A stretch of DNA of 64,000 nt from an uncultured Cytophagales bacterium. Lineage in GTDB: Bacteria; Bacteroidota; Bacteroidia; Cytophagales; Cyclobacteriaceae. Of the stretch, positions 36,384 to 45,640 are shown piece by piece. Within the stretch, counting starts at the first letter, position 1. Every line of letters starts with the position of its first letter. The translations under genes and the position numbers were made by a program. Under the pieces are notes generated by a model that was not told where the DNA came from, did not search any database, and saw only the letters and a program-made list of their open reading frames with translations. The DNA lies in contig CAJXNP010000008.1 in assembly GCA_913057175.1 (NCBI GenBank), forward strand, positions 186,001-250,000, in the 5' to 3' direction.

Positions 36384-37826
36384 ATGAGTAACGAGTTGGA
36401 GTTTGATATTAAATACCAAAGGAGGGATTCTTTTTTCAAGCATTTTGAGAAGCTTGCGTCCAGGCACTCCCTATACCGAAAACGGTATAAATACTTTTGG
36501 AATGATATCGTTCACTATTGCAATTACTTTATTCACGAAGATGATACTGTCCTTGAAATTGGCTGTGCTACCGGTGAAATGTTAGCCAAATTCAAAGGAA
36601 AAGAAAAGACAGGGATAGATTTTAGCCCAAGCATGATAGAAGTTGCCAAATCGCAATTTCCGGAAATGGAATTTTATGTGATGGACGCAGAAAATATTCA
36701 CCTGAATAAGACCTTTGATACGATCATTCTGACACATGTAACGGGCTATTTTGTAGATGTCTTAAGCATTTTTGAGCAACTCAAGAAAGTCTCTCATGAG
36801 AAAACAAGGATCATCATTAATTACTACAATTTTTTGTGGGAACCCTTGCTGGGTATCGCAGAGCTTTTTGGATTGAAGAAGAAAAGTCCGAAACAGAATT
36901 GGTTGACAAGGCACGATGTTGTGACATTCTTGTACCTCGCTGGATTTGACAGCTACAGGGATACAAAGCGCATGCTTTTCCCTCTTTACATTCCATTGAT
37001 CAGTACCCTTATTAATAAATACATTGCCCGGCTACCGATCATTAATTCACTGTGTTTGAATCAATACATTTTCGCTAGGCCTATAGCTGAATACAACAAA
37101 CACGATGAAAAAAGTGTGAGCATTGTGATCCCTGCCAGGAATGAAAGCGGGAACCTTGAAAGCGCTATCAAACGCATGCCAAAATTCGGGAAACGCCAGG
37201 AATTAATTTTCATTGAGGGCAATTCTACGGATGATACCTGGGAACAAATGCAAAAACTCCCGGCCAAATATCCGGATTTTGACATAAAACTTGATCAACA
37301 GGAGGGCAAAGGTAAAGGAGATGCTGTGAGAAAGGGATTTAATTTGGCCCAAGGTGATATTCTTATGATACTTGATGCAGACCTCACCGTCCCCCCAGAA
37401 AATCTCCCCTCCTTTTATGACGCGATTATGAGACATAAGGGCGAATTCATTAATGGATGTCGCTTAGTATATCCAATGGAAAAGGGTGCCATGCGGTTTT
37501 TGAATTTAATCGGAAACAAATTCTTTAGCATTGTCTTTTCCTGGCTATTGGAACAATCCATTAAAGACACACTTTGCGGAACGAAGGTAATTTTCAAATC
37601 TGATTACGAAAAGCTGATCAAAAACCGCAAGTTTTTTGGTGAGTTTGATCCTTTTGGGGATTTCGATCTCATCTTTGGCGCCTATAAGCTCAACCTTAAA
37701 ATTGTTGACTTACCCATTCGTTATCGTGAAAGGATTTACGGTGATACCAACATTTCACGATTTACCCATGGGTTCCTCCTTTTCAGAATGGTTGCTTATG
37801 CAGCTAGAAAAATAAAATTTTATTGA
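36384..37826 (+). CDS. Fused SAM methyltransferase and family 2 glycosyltransferase
   Basis: Two-domain protein of 480 residues. Residues about 45-200 form a class I methyltransferase: VLEIGCATGEMLAKF (motif I), TGIDFSPSMIEVAKS, FDTIILTHV. Residues about 244-480 are a GT-A glycosyltransferase of family 2: VSIVIPARNESGNLESAI, FIEGNSTDDTWEQ, GKGKGDAVRKGF, and the DxD motif ILDADL (D331, D333), as in dolichyl-phosphate-mannose-synthase-like enzymes. Typically these are separate proteins. It is second in a three-gene operon with the GT-C protein (12 bp) and FkbM methyltransferase (4 bp). The likely role is building a methylated glycan on the envelope; the sugar is unknown. Confidence 0.86.
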   Translation: MSNELEFDIKYQRRDSFFKHFEKLASRHSLYRKRYKYFWNDIVHYCNYFIHEDDTVLEIGCATGEMLAKFKGKEKTGIDFSPSMIEVAKSQFPEMEFYVMDAENIHLNKTFDTIILTHVTGYFVDVLSIFEQLKKVSHEKTRIIINYYNFLWEPLLGIAELFGLKKKSPKQNWLTRHDVVTFLYLAGFDSYRDTKRMLFPLYIPLISTLINKYIARLPIINSLCLNQYIFARPIAEYNKHDEKSVSIVIPARNESGNLESAIKRMPKFGKRQELIFIEGNSTDDTWEQMQKLPAKYPDFDIKLDQQEGKGKGDAVRKGFNLAQGDILMILDADLTVPPENLPSFYDAIMRHKGEFINGCRLVYPMEKGAMRFLNLIGNKFFSIVFSWLLEQSIKDTLCGTKVIFKSDYEKLIKNRKFFGEFDPFGDFDLIFGAYKLNLKIVDLPIRYRERIYGDTNISRFTHGFLLFRMVAYAARKIKFY

Positions 37827-37830
37827 TCAG

Positions 37831-38679
37831 ATGGGTTTGCTATCAAATTTACCGCTTACCCGCATAAAGATCTTCATTGCAAAGATTCTGTACTTTTTTA
37901 CAAAAATCTTTGTAAAAAAAGACATTCGAACCATCCAAAGAGGAGGTATTCGCTATGAAGTTGATCTACGCGAAGGGCTGGATCTTTCTCTTTTTTTATT
38001 TGGAAATTTCCAATCTCATGTCTCCAAAAACAAATACATCCAAATTCCTAAAGAAGGAATCATCATTGATGTCGGTGCCAACATTGGTGTGATGGCTTTG
38101 CAGTTTGCTGAAATGGTTCCCAATGGAATGGTTTATGCCTTCGAACCAACGCATTACGCCCAGGCCAAGTTGAAAAAAAATCTCGACTTGAACCCTAAGC
38201 GGGCTAAATCCATTACAGTTATTCAATCTTTTGTGACCAGCCCTGATAAAATAAATGATGAAATTGTAGCCTATTCCAGCTGGAAGGTAGGTGGTCCACA
38301 GGACGCAAACGAACATCCGGTGCATGGAGGAAGCGCAATGTCAACAGAAGGAGTCGGTAGCTTAACCCTTGATCAGTTTTGTGAAAGGGAAAAAATCGAT
38401 CGAATAGATTTTGTGAAAATCGATACTGATGGACATGAACCTGACGTCTTCTCAGGTGGAAAAAACAGTCTGAAAAAGTTCCGTCCTGCTATTATTTTTG
38501 AGATTGGTCAGTATGTGATGGAAGAGCGAGGGGTAAATTTTGAGTTTTATGATGCATATTTCAATAACTTGAATTATAAACTATACAATAGCAGCAATCG
38601 CAAAGAAATCAACCTTTCCAACTACAAAAAACACATCCCATTGAAGGGAACCATAGACATTCTGGCCATTCCTGAATAA
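37831..38679 (+). CDS. FkbM-family methyltransferase
   Basis: SAM-dependent O-methyltransferase, probably acting on a sugar. The 282-residue protein has the SAM-binding IIDVGANIGVMALQFAE, AFEPTHYAQAKLKKNL and the FkbM signature DFVKIDTDGHEPDVFSGG followed by RPAIIFEIGQYV. An N-terminal hydrophobic stretch (FIAKILYFFTKIF) may be a membrane-associated helix. It begins 4 bp after the methyltransferase-GT2 gene and ends the operon. Convergent with the antiporter gene, 24 bp apart. Confidence 0.9.
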   Translation: MGLLSNLPLTRIKIFIAKILYFFTKIFVKKDIRTIQRGGIRYEVDLREGLDLSLFLFGNFQSHVSKNKYIQIPKEGIIIDVGANIGVMALQFAEMVPNGMVYAFEPTHYAQAKLKKNLDLNPKRAKSITVIQSFVTSPDKINDEIVAYSSWKVGGPQDANEHPVHGGSAMSTEGVGSLTLDQFCEREKIDRIDFVKIDTDGHEPDVFSGGKNSLKKFRPAIIFEIGQYVMEERGVNFEFYDAYFNNLNYKLYNSSNRKEINLSNYKKHIPLKGTIDILAIPE

Positions 38680-38703
38680 TGCTTTAATTGGCAAGTATCA
38701 AGA

Positions 38704-39999
38704 TCACCCCTCATTGTCCTTTTTCTTTCCTAATTTGACCTTGTACCGCTTCTTAAAATCCTTGTGAAGATTTGTGCAATACTTCATTAAGGGCGCTGAA
38801 ATGAGGATCGTTATAATCACCATGATGACAATGGAAACAAAGATCTCTTCATTGATCAAGCCCACACTCAGCGCTATCGTTCCCAAAATAATTTCAAGCG
38901 TACCGTGAGTGTTCATCCCAAATCCTACGGCGAGCGACTGATAGACATTCATTTTGCCCAGCCTGGCACCAAAGAAACCACCAGAAATTTTGCCAAGAAA
39001 CGCCAAAGCAAGGATGAACAATATCAGTGTAATGTTAAAATTCTCATAGAAATTGACCCGCAATCCAATCGATACGAAAAACAGAGGAGCAAAGATATTA
39101 TTGACAAATTGATGGACGATCTCCTTTGCTCGTTCCGGCATATGAATCGAATCACCCAAAGCTATGCCAACGATAAAGGCGCCAAAGATGGCATGTATAC
39201 CTATGTATTCCGTAAAAGCCGATGCCAAAAAACATAGAACCATTGAAATGGAAAGCAACCCACCAGGCCATGCAAATTTGCGATTGATCCACGGTAAAAT
39301 TTTATCCACTAAATACTTTCCAACCGTAAGCACACCACCTGTAAAGGCCAGGGTCAGCCAGATGGTTTTGCTCACGCTCATCTTTTCCACATCACTGGTA
39401 TCCATCAGGTTGAGGATTACAGCAAATATTAACCACCCCAAAACATCAATGACCATTGCAGATGCAATGATCAACATTCCCATTTTGGATTTAAACATGT
39501 TCAGGTCCATCAAAACCCGGGCGATAACCGGTAAGGCTGTGATGGAGAGCACGGTACTTAAAAACAATGTAAAGACCAGGTACTCTTCCTCAGGTACACT
39601 ATCAAATACGGACGGGAAAGAATAGACGAATGTAAATCCAATGATAAAGGGGAAGAGTAGCGAAAGCAGGCTGGTATAAAGCGCTCGTTTACCTTGTTCC
39701 CATACCAGTTCCAATTCAACCTCTAACCCAGCAATAAACAATAGAAGGACCACCGCTATCTGGACTATTCCATCCAATGCTATATGTGTGTTATCGCCTT
39801 CAGGAAAAATCTGCTGAAACAATTCAGGGAAAAGAAACCCAAAAAATGTTGGTCCAAGTAATACCCCTGCTATAATTTCACCGATCACCATGGGCTGATT
39901 GAGCTTTCTGGCTAATTCACCCAATAACCTGGCTGCCAATAACATGAGAGCCAATTCGATAAGAAGTGTTATCAGGTCATGATGAGTCAGATTTTCCAT
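38704..39999 (-). CDS. Cation/proton antiporter (CPA2-type), copy 1
   Basis: Inner-membrane Na+(K+)/H+ exchanger of the KefB/NhaS3-like branch. The 431-residue protein has about 12-13 membrane helices, with VIGEIIAGVLLGPT, LLLFIAGLEVEL, SITALPVIARVLMDL and HAIFGAFIVGIALGDS as family landmarks. It ends in a basic cytoplasmic tail (KRYKVKLGKKKDNEG) and lacks TrkA-N domains. It overlaps the end of the universal stress protein gene by 13 bp, so the two are co-translated. A second such pair at 41.7-43.8 kb is clearly paralogous (for example VHQFVNNIFAPLFFVSIGL against the same run with S for A). Confidence 0.92.
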   Translation of the reverse strand: MENLTHHDLITLLIELALMLLAARLLGELARKLNQPMVIGEIIAGVLLGPTFFGFLFPELFQQIFPEGDNTHIALDGIVQIAVVLLLFIAGLEVELELVWEQGKRALYTSLLSLLFPFIIGFTFVYSFPSVFDSVPEEEYLVFTLFLSTVLSITALPVIARVLMDLNMFKSKMGMLIIASAMVIDVLGWLIFAVILNLMDTSDVEKMSVSKTIWLTLAFTGGVLTVGKYLVDKILPWINRKFAWPGGLLSISMVLCFLASAFTEYIGIHAIFGAFIVGIALGDSIHMPERAKEIVHQFVNNIFAPLFFVSIGLRVNFYENFNITLILFILALAFLGKISGGFFGARLGKMNVYQSLAVGFGMNTHGTLEIILGTIALSVGLINEEIFVSIVIMVIITILISAPLMKYCTNLHKDFKKRYKVKLGKKKDNEG

Positions 40000-40838
40000 G
40001 ATGTCACATTATGATCAATTAACAAGTTTGAAGGAAGATCAGACATGATTACTTCCAGGTAATGAGGAAAAATTCTGTCAAAGAGTCCCAGCTTTCTTTC
40101 GGGCGCCCTGACAACTAATAAATCAGCGTGAATTTTTTGAACAAATTTCTTTAACTCATACCCTTCCTTCCCACCTGCAATCTTTATATTAATGTTGACA
40201 TCGAACGTGTCGATCGAGGTTAATAAATCGTTGGTTTCTTCTATTTCCTGTTGGATTAACACCCTCCTTCTTTCAGTAAATTCTGCCTCACTTTCTTCCG
40301 TAGACATCATAAGTGAAAGTCCGTAGCCGTGTATGTCTTTAAAAACATAGGCCTGTTGGGCATTGTCAAGATGGGCAACTTTTATTCCTTTTTGAATGGT
40401 CTTCAGATCTTGTGCCCCATCAGAACCATTCATCACTATTTTTTTAAATGACTTGGGGTCTTCAGATGGATTGATAAGCATCAAAACCGAGCAAGAAGCT
40501 TTTCTGATAATTTTCCGGGCGATTGACCCGATATAAAAATTAAATAAGTTTTCTTTTTGCAGGGCCCCGGCAATCAATAAATCAATATTTTCCCGTTTGC
40601 AGATTGCAGATATTTTCCTGAACGGATTTCCTTCTTCCCAAAATATGATTAATTCATCCTGATTGATTCCTGTCTTATCCAGGACGTCATCCAGGAACTC
40701 CTCTTCAGCACGACCTTTGGGACCGATATGTATGCAATACAGATCAGCATCAAACAGTTTTTTCAACCTGTAAGCCTCAGACAACATAGCCTTACACCGG
40801 GGAGAAAATGCCAGTGCCAATCCGATTTTTTTATACAT
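39987..40838 (-). CDS. Tandem-domain universal stress protein, copy 1
   Basis: Two-domain UspA-type protein of about 283 residues, probably an ATP- or adenylate-binding regulator. The first domain begins MYKKIGLALAFSPRCKAML; the segment LLIAGALQKENLFNFYIGSI with its GSIARKI is the typical nucleotide-loop region. The second domain ends DLLVVRAPERK. The ATG at 40838 is chosen because the paralogue starts there too; the longer frame to 40877 adds 13 unconserved residues. It precedes the antiporter and overlaps it by 13 bp, suggesting it regulates that transporter. Confidence 0.85.
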   Translation of the reverse strand: MYKKIGLALAFSPRCKAMLSEAYRLKKLFDADLYCIHIGPKGRAEEEFLDDVLDKTGINQDELIIFWEEGNPFRKISAICKRENIDLLIAGALQKENLFNFYIGSIARKIIRKASCSVLMLINPSEDPKSFKKIVMNGSDGAQDLKTIQKGIKVAHLDNAQQAYVFKDIHGYGLSLMMSTEESEAEFTERRRVLIQQEIEETNDLLTSIDTFDVNINIKIAGGKEGYELKKFVQKIHADLLVVRAPERKLGLFDRIFPHYLEVIMSDLPSNLLIDHNVTSWKI

Positions 40839-41145
40839 AGACAATTGGTTTGAGGTAAAGATAATCTTAATAGCCAAAAGTCAAAAAAAGAAAACAATTT
40901 CGGGATAACGCTTTTTTGTAAAGAAATGAATGTTTGAAACGGAACAAACAGAATCTATTCCATGACGATACTCAAAAGAAAATTTATATTCCTGGCATCC
41001 TCATATCAGCACTTTAAGACACTTCTTTCAGGAATTCCATGGAGAATAAGTGAATTCAAAAGAGATTTATTTAACATTATTCACCCCCCTCTGAAATAAT
41101 TCACCATCAAGATCGTGTTATTGAAACAACTAAACCGTAATAACC

Positions 41146-41664
41146 ATGAAAAATGAAAATGTTAAAACACGAAAAATGAAACAACTCTCAGGAATGATCT
41201 TTGGCTTTATCATGCTGTGCAGTTTTTCCCTTATCGCTCAGCAGGGCTCATCACCAGATTCTCCTCAACAAAATGTTAAAGAAGATTATTCCGACAAAGA
41301 ATTGAAGGAATTCATAGATGTAAACAAGGAAGTTGCAAAAGTTCAACAGGAAAGTCAGGGAAAGATGATTAATGCGATAGAAGATGAAGGCCTTGATGTG
41401 AATACATTTAATGAAATTATGTCTTCGCAGCAAAATCAGGAGCAGAGTATCAATGTACCCGATGGGGACCTGGACAAATTTGACAAAGCTGTTGAAAAAG
41501 TAATGGTGATCCAGCAAAACATGGAAAGTGAAGTCTCCTCTGCAATTGTAGAATCGGGGATGGAGGTAGAAAAATATGAAGAAATCATGCTGGCATATCA
41601 GTATAGTCCTGTTGTTCAGGAGAAGGTTCACAAGCTTCTGAGAATTGAAGAGCAAGAAAAATAA
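41146..41664 (+). CDS. Secreted DUF4168 protein
   Basis: Exported protein of unknown function. The 172-residue product starts with a signal peptide (KQLSGMIFGFIMLCSFSLIA, ending near residue 31) and contains two copies of a DUF4168 helix: ELKEFIDVNKEVAKVQQES and DLDKFDKAVEKVMVIQQNM, each followed by an ALEDEGLDVNTFNEIM-like helix (here NAIEDEGLDVN and SAIVESGMEVEKYEEIM). It stands alone on the plus strand between the two stress-protein/antiporter cassettes, with a good terminator after it. Possible involvement in envelope stress is only positional inference. Confidence 0.88.
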   Translation: MKNENVKTRKMKQLSGMIFGFIMLCSFSLIAQQGSSPDSPQQNVKEDYSDKELKEFIDVNKEVAKVQQESQGKMINAIEDEGLDVNTFNEIMSSQQNQEQSINVPDGDLDKFDKAVEKVMVIQQNMESEVSSAIVESGMEVEKYEEIMLAYQYSPVVQEKVHKLLRIEEQEK

Positions 41665-41692
41665 CTTTATTATTTAGTCAAAAACCAGAAAT

Positions 41693-41733
41693 AAGCCTGT
41701 GTCTGAAGGAATGCTTTGGATGCAGGCTTTTTT
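41693..41733 (+). terminator. Intrinsic terminator after the DUF4168 gene (possibly bidirectional)
   Basis: AAGCCTG (41693-41699) pairs with CAGGCTT (41723-41729) across a 23-nt loop and runs into six Ts (41728-41733). The opposite strand has the same stem followed by a weaker ATTTCTGGTTTTT tail, so it may also serve the convergent antiporter gene. Confidence 0.75.
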
Positions 41734-41740
41734 GTATCGA

Positions 41741-42994
41741 CTATTTCTCCCGCGGTTTTGGTAATTGACGATTTTTGTGCAAAAAGTATTTCATTGCCGA
41801 TCCACTGGTAATGCTTGTTACCAAGGCCATGATAACCAGTGCAACAAAAATCACTTCATCTATCAAGCCCACTTTGAGCGCTACCAATCCAAGAATGATT
41901 TCCATTGCTCCTCTTGCATTCATTCCAAATCCAATTGCGAGTGATTCGTTCCATTTATATCCTGCAAAATTAGCTCCTATTCCTGCCCCAAAGATTTTTC
42001 CGGTAAAAGCGATAATTAAAATAATAAGAACAATTCCTAAATTGAAGTTGTCGATAAAGTTTACCTGAAGGCCAATTGAAACAAAAAAAAGGGGACTAAA
42101 GATATTGTTTACAAACTGATGAACTATTTCCTTTGCCTTCTCAGAAAAATGCTCGGAATCACCTAGCGCCACTCCAACAATAAATGCTCCAAATATAGCA
42201 TGAATCCCTATTCCTTCGGTAAATGCCGCCGCCAGAAAACAAAAGGCCATGGTCAGAGAAATTAAACCTCCCGGCCAGGCAAGTTTACGGTTGATCCATG
42301 GAAGTACCTTATTGATAAGGGCTTTACCGATTGTAAGGAGAAAAAATGTGAAACCCAGGGTCAAGCCGATGGTTTTAGCTAAACTCATTCCATCGCCTCC
42401 CTGTCCCATCATGCTAAGAACCACTGTAAAAATCAGCCAACCGATCAGGTCGTTAATCATGGCTGATGAAATAATCAACATTCCAAATCCTGACCTAAGC
42501 ATATTCAAATCCATGAGTATCCGTGCGATGACAGGTAGCGCTGTGATGGACATGGACGTACCCATGAATATTGAGAAAAGGATGAGCTTATTACGGTCCT
42601 CAAATCCGAATATTTCCGGAAATGAAAACGGAATAATGAACCCGAGAAAAAAGGGCACTATTAACCCCAAAAAACTTGTCAAAAAAGCTTGCCTGCGTTG
42701 TTGAATAACGATACCCAGATCGACTTCCAGACCTGCGATGAACAGCAAGAGAACCACAGAAACATGAACAAACCCATCCAAAATCAACGCCGATTCACCT
42801 TCTGAAGGAAATAACCATTCAAAAGCTGAAGGGAATAGCATTCCCAGAATGGTTTGTCCCAGTAAAATACCGGCCAAAATTTCTCCCACCACAGGGGGTA
42901 GTTTAATTCTTCGCGCAATTTCGGCCATTATTCTTCCCGCCGTTAAAAGCACGCATAGCTGAATAAACAAGCTGACTATTTCCGAATGACTCAT
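41741..42994 (-). CDS. Cation/proton antiporter (CPA2-type), copy 2
   Basis: Inner-membrane antiporter of 417 residues, paralogous along its length to the protein at 38.7-40.0 kb. Shared landmarks include VGEILAGILLGQT, LLLFIAGLEVDLG, SITALPVIARILMDLN and HAIFGAFIVGVALGDS. It lacks TrkA-N domains. The start overlaps the stop of the upstream universal stress protein gene (ATGA), so the pair is translationally coupled like the first cassette. Cation specificity cannot be told from sequence. Confidence 0.92.
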   Translation of the reverse strand: MSHSEIVSLFIQLCVLLTAGRIMAEIARRIKLPPVVGEILAGILLGQTILGMLFPSAFEWLFPSEGESALILDGFVHVSVVLLLFIAGLEVDLGIVIQQRRQAFLTSFLGLIVPFFLGFIIPFSFPEIFGFEDRNKLILFSIFMGTSMSITALPVIARILMDLNMLRSGFGMLIISSAMINDLIGWLIFTVVLSMMGQGGDGMSLAKTIGLTLGFTFFLLTIGKALINKVLPWINRKLAWPGGLISLTMAFCFLAAAFTEGIGIHAIFGAFIVGVALGDSEHFSEKAKEIVHQFVNNIFSPLFFVSIGLQVNFIDNFNLGIVLIILIIAFTGKIFGAGIGANFAGYKWNESLAIGFGMNARGAMEIILGLVALKVGLIDEVIFVALVIMALVTSITSGSAMKYFLHKNRQLPKPREK

Positions 42995-43842
42995 TTTTCC
43001 AGCGATGGTTTGGATTTAATAACCAATAAGTTGCATGGAATGTCCTCGAAAATATATTCGATGTTGTGCTGAAAAAGACGATCAATAAAATGCATTCTTT
43101 TGTTGACAACACCTGTGATGAGAAGGTCAGCATACACATGCTTAGTAAATTTCCTCAATTCATAGCCAGATTTTCCAGCAATGATCTTGATATTGATCTT
43201 AAGGTCACTGGTATCATAATCCTCCAGAAATTTTTCTACCTTTTTTAATTCCTGAGCAATCAGTTTTTTCTTCAACTCAGAATGTTCATCAGCGGAATTT
43301 TCTGACAAAATGGACATCGCCAGGCCGTATAATTTAATCTCTCTGACCATGTGAACTACTCTTGTTTTTTCGGTCTTTGCGATTATCAACCCATCGTTAA
43401 TAACCCTGGATTTCACTGGTGTGTCTTCCGCATCAATAACAATATCCCTGATCTTTTTTGGGTTTTCGGATGGTTTTATCAAAACTAAAACAGAGCAGGG
43501 GGCTTTCCTTAAAATTTTCCTGGCAATCGAGCCTATATAATAATTAATGAGACTTTCATGTTTCAACGCACCAGAAACTAATAAATCAACATTCTCCTTT
43601 TTACAGATCTTAACGATGTTTTTAGCAGGATCACCTTGCTTCCAGATAATGGTCACATCGTTTCCTTTTAAATCCCATTTGGCGAGCAGGGAGTCAAGAA
43701 ATGTTTCCTTTTCTGAATTCTTTATACCAATATGAATGATGATGAGTTCGGAATGATAAAAATTTTTTAAGCGCACAGCTTCTGCCATCAGAGCTTTGCA
43801 AGTGGGGGAAAATGCCAATGCCAAACCAATTCGCAAAAACAT
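42991..43842 (-). CDS. Tandem-domain universal stress protein, copy 2
   Basis: Two-domain UspA-type protein of 283 residues, beginning MFLRIGLALAFSPTCKALM, almost the same N-terminus as copy 1. The first domain holds LLVSGALKHESLINYYIGSI followed by ARKILRKAPCSVLV, the second ends LLITGVVNKRMHFIDRLFQH. It overlaps the following antiporter gene by 4 bp. The pair forms a duplicated cassette. A regulatory role on the antiporter is inferred from gene order only. Confidence 0.88.
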   Translation of the reverse strand: MFLRIGLALAFSPTCKALMAEAVRLKNFYHSELIIIHIGIKNSEKETFLDSLLAKWDLKGNDVTIIWKQGDPAKNIVKICKKENVDLLVSGALKHESLINYYIGSIARKILRKAPCSVLVLIKPSENPKKIRDIVIDAEDTPVKSRVINDGLIIAKTEKTRVVHMVREIKLYGLAMSILSENSADEHSELKKKLIAQELKKVEKFLEDYDTSDLKINIKIIAGKSGYELRKFTKHVYADLLITGVVNKRMHFIDRLFQHNIEYIFEDIPCNLLVIKSKPSLEK

Positions 43843-44029
43843 TTAATCAAGCGTCATATGAAATCCTCTAACGGTTTTTTATAAAGTCAGGTAATGTTTC
43901 GAAGGCTTTTTATTAGAAATAAAATGAGAATTAAGTAATTGCTTTTTTACTTATTAAAGGACTTTTCTGATACCCAGAGACCACCATAAATTTCCATACT
44001 GATTGAACCATTCTTTCTGAGTTACTGCA

Positions 44030-44060
44030 TTTGTCCCTAATAAAGCTTTGTATATCTTTG
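44030..44060 (+). promoter_or_regulatory. glyS promoter, perfect Bacteroidota consensus
   Basis: TTTG (44030-44033), a 19-nt spacer and TATCTTTG (44053-44060) match TTTG-N19-TAnnTTTG exactly. The start codon of glyS is 38 nt further on. Confidence 0.82.
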
Positions 44061-44097
44061 CAGCCTGAATGAATACTCTTCAATTTTTAGAATTTAC

Positions 44098-45570
44098 ATG
44101 AAAGTGAAAAGCGAGATCGATTTTACCATTAAAGATATTATTGCCCATGCCAAAGAGTATGGTTTTGTGTATCCGTCAAGTGAAATTTATGATGGACTTC
44201 AGGCGGTATACGATTATGGCCCTTATGGCGCTGAGTTAAAGAAAAACCTGAAAGACCTTTGGTGGCAGGCCATGATCAAGCTGAATGAAAATGTCGTCGG
44301 CCTGGACGCTGCCATATTTATGCATCCCCTCACCTGGAAAGCTTCCGGTCACGTAGACAGCTTCAATGACCCGATGATCGATAATAAAGATTCCAAAAAA
44401 AGGTATCGGGCGGATGTTCTGATTGAGGATAAAGCCGCAGAACTTGAAGCTGATGGAAAAGCTGATGAAGCTCAAGCTCTTGTGAAGGAAATGGGAAGAT
44501 TGCTGGACGCTGAAGACCTCGCCGGCGTTAAGCAATTGATCATTGATAATGGCATCAAATGTCCTATTTCCGGCACGGCAAACTGGACGGATGTTCGCCA
44601 GTTTAACCTGATGTTTTCTACAGAAGTTGGATCCGTGTCTGAAGATGCCAATAAGATCTATTTACGTCCTGAAACGGCACAGGGAATTTTTGTCAACTTC
44701 CTGAATGTTCAGAAAACCGCCAGGATGAAAGTTCCCTTTGGAATCGCCCAAATTGGAAAGGCATTCAGAAATGAAATTGTCGCACGACAGTTTATCTTCA
44801 GAATGAGGGAATTTGAGCAAATGGAAATGCAGTTTTTCATTCGTCCTGGAGAAGAAAAGAAATGGTATGAGCATTGGAAAGCCATCCGTATGAAATGGCA
44901 TCAGGCCTTGGGAATTCCCGCTGAAAACCTTCGTTTCCACGACCATGACAAGCTCGCACACTACGCGGATGCAGCGGTGGATATTGAATTTAAATTCCCA
45001 TTTGGATTTAAGGAAGTCGAAGGAATCCACTCACGTACTGACTTCGACCTCGGCAATCACCAGGAACTCTCCAAAAAGAAAATGCAGTACTTCGATCCGG
45101 AGATCAATAAGAACTATGTTCCTTTTGTAATCGAAACATCAGCCGGAGCGGACCGCTTATTCTTTATGTTACTTTGCAATGGATACAAGGAAGAAGAAGT
45201 TGGTGAAGGTGAAAAAGTTAAGACCCGAACTTATCTTAAATTCCATCCTGCCTTGGCGCCGGTGAAAGCTGCTATTTTGCCTTTGGTGAAAAAGGATGGA
45301 CTGCCTGAAATCGGTAGAAAAATATTCGATGATCTTAAATATGATCTTAATCTGATCTACGAAGATTCCGGGTCAATTGGAAAAAGATACACGCGTCAGG
45401 ATCTGATCGGAACACCATTTTGCATTGCTGTGGATTATGAAAGTAAGGATGATGACAGTGTGACCATCCGATACAGGGATACCATGGAGCAGGAGCGGGT
45501 GAAAATTTCAGATTTAAAAAGCAAGATCGAAAAGGAAGTTTCAATTAAAAACATCTTTGATCAGCTTTAA
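44098..45570 (+). CDS. glyS: Glycine--tRNA ligase (dimeric class II type)
   Basis: Charges tRNA-Gly. The 490-residue protein is the alpha2-type enzyme: VYPSSEIYDGLQAVYDYGP near the N-terminus, RPETAQGIFVNFLNV (motif 2 region), FGIAQIGKAFRNEI, FRMREFEQMEMQFF and the class II motif 3 region FVIETSAGADRLFF. A short charged insert (about residues 110-145) is typical of the bacterial dimeric form. It has a near-perfect promoter. No riboswitch- or T-box-like leader was recognised. Confidence 0.97.
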   Translation: MKVKSEIDFTIKDIIAHAKEYGFVYPSSEIYDGLQAVYDYGPYGAELKKNLKDLWWQAMIKLNENVVGLDAAIFMHPLTWKASGHVDSFNDPMIDNKDSKKRYRADVLIEDKAAELEADGKADEAQALVKEMGRLLDAEDLAGVKQLIIDNGIKCPISGTANWTDVRQFNLMFSTEVGSVSEDANKIYLRPETAQGIFVNFLNVQKTARMKVPFGIAQIGKAFRNEIVARQFIFRMREFEQMEMQFFIRPGEEKKWYEHWKAIRMKWHQALGIPAENLRFHDHDKLAHYADAAVDIEFKFPFGFKEVEGIHSRTDFDLGNHQELSKKKMQYFDPEINKNYVPFVIETSAGADRLFFMLLCNGYKEEEVGEGEKVKTRTYLKFHPALAPVKAAILPLVKKDGLPEIGRKIFDDLKYDLNLIYEDSGSIGKRYTRQDLIGTPFCIAVDYESKDDDSVTIRYRDTMEQERVKISDLKSKIEKEVSIKNIFDQL

Positions 45571-45640
45571 TTCAATCAGTACTAATCGTCTGGCAACATT
45601 CTGATAATTAAAATTTATCCATCAAACATATATGGGACTT

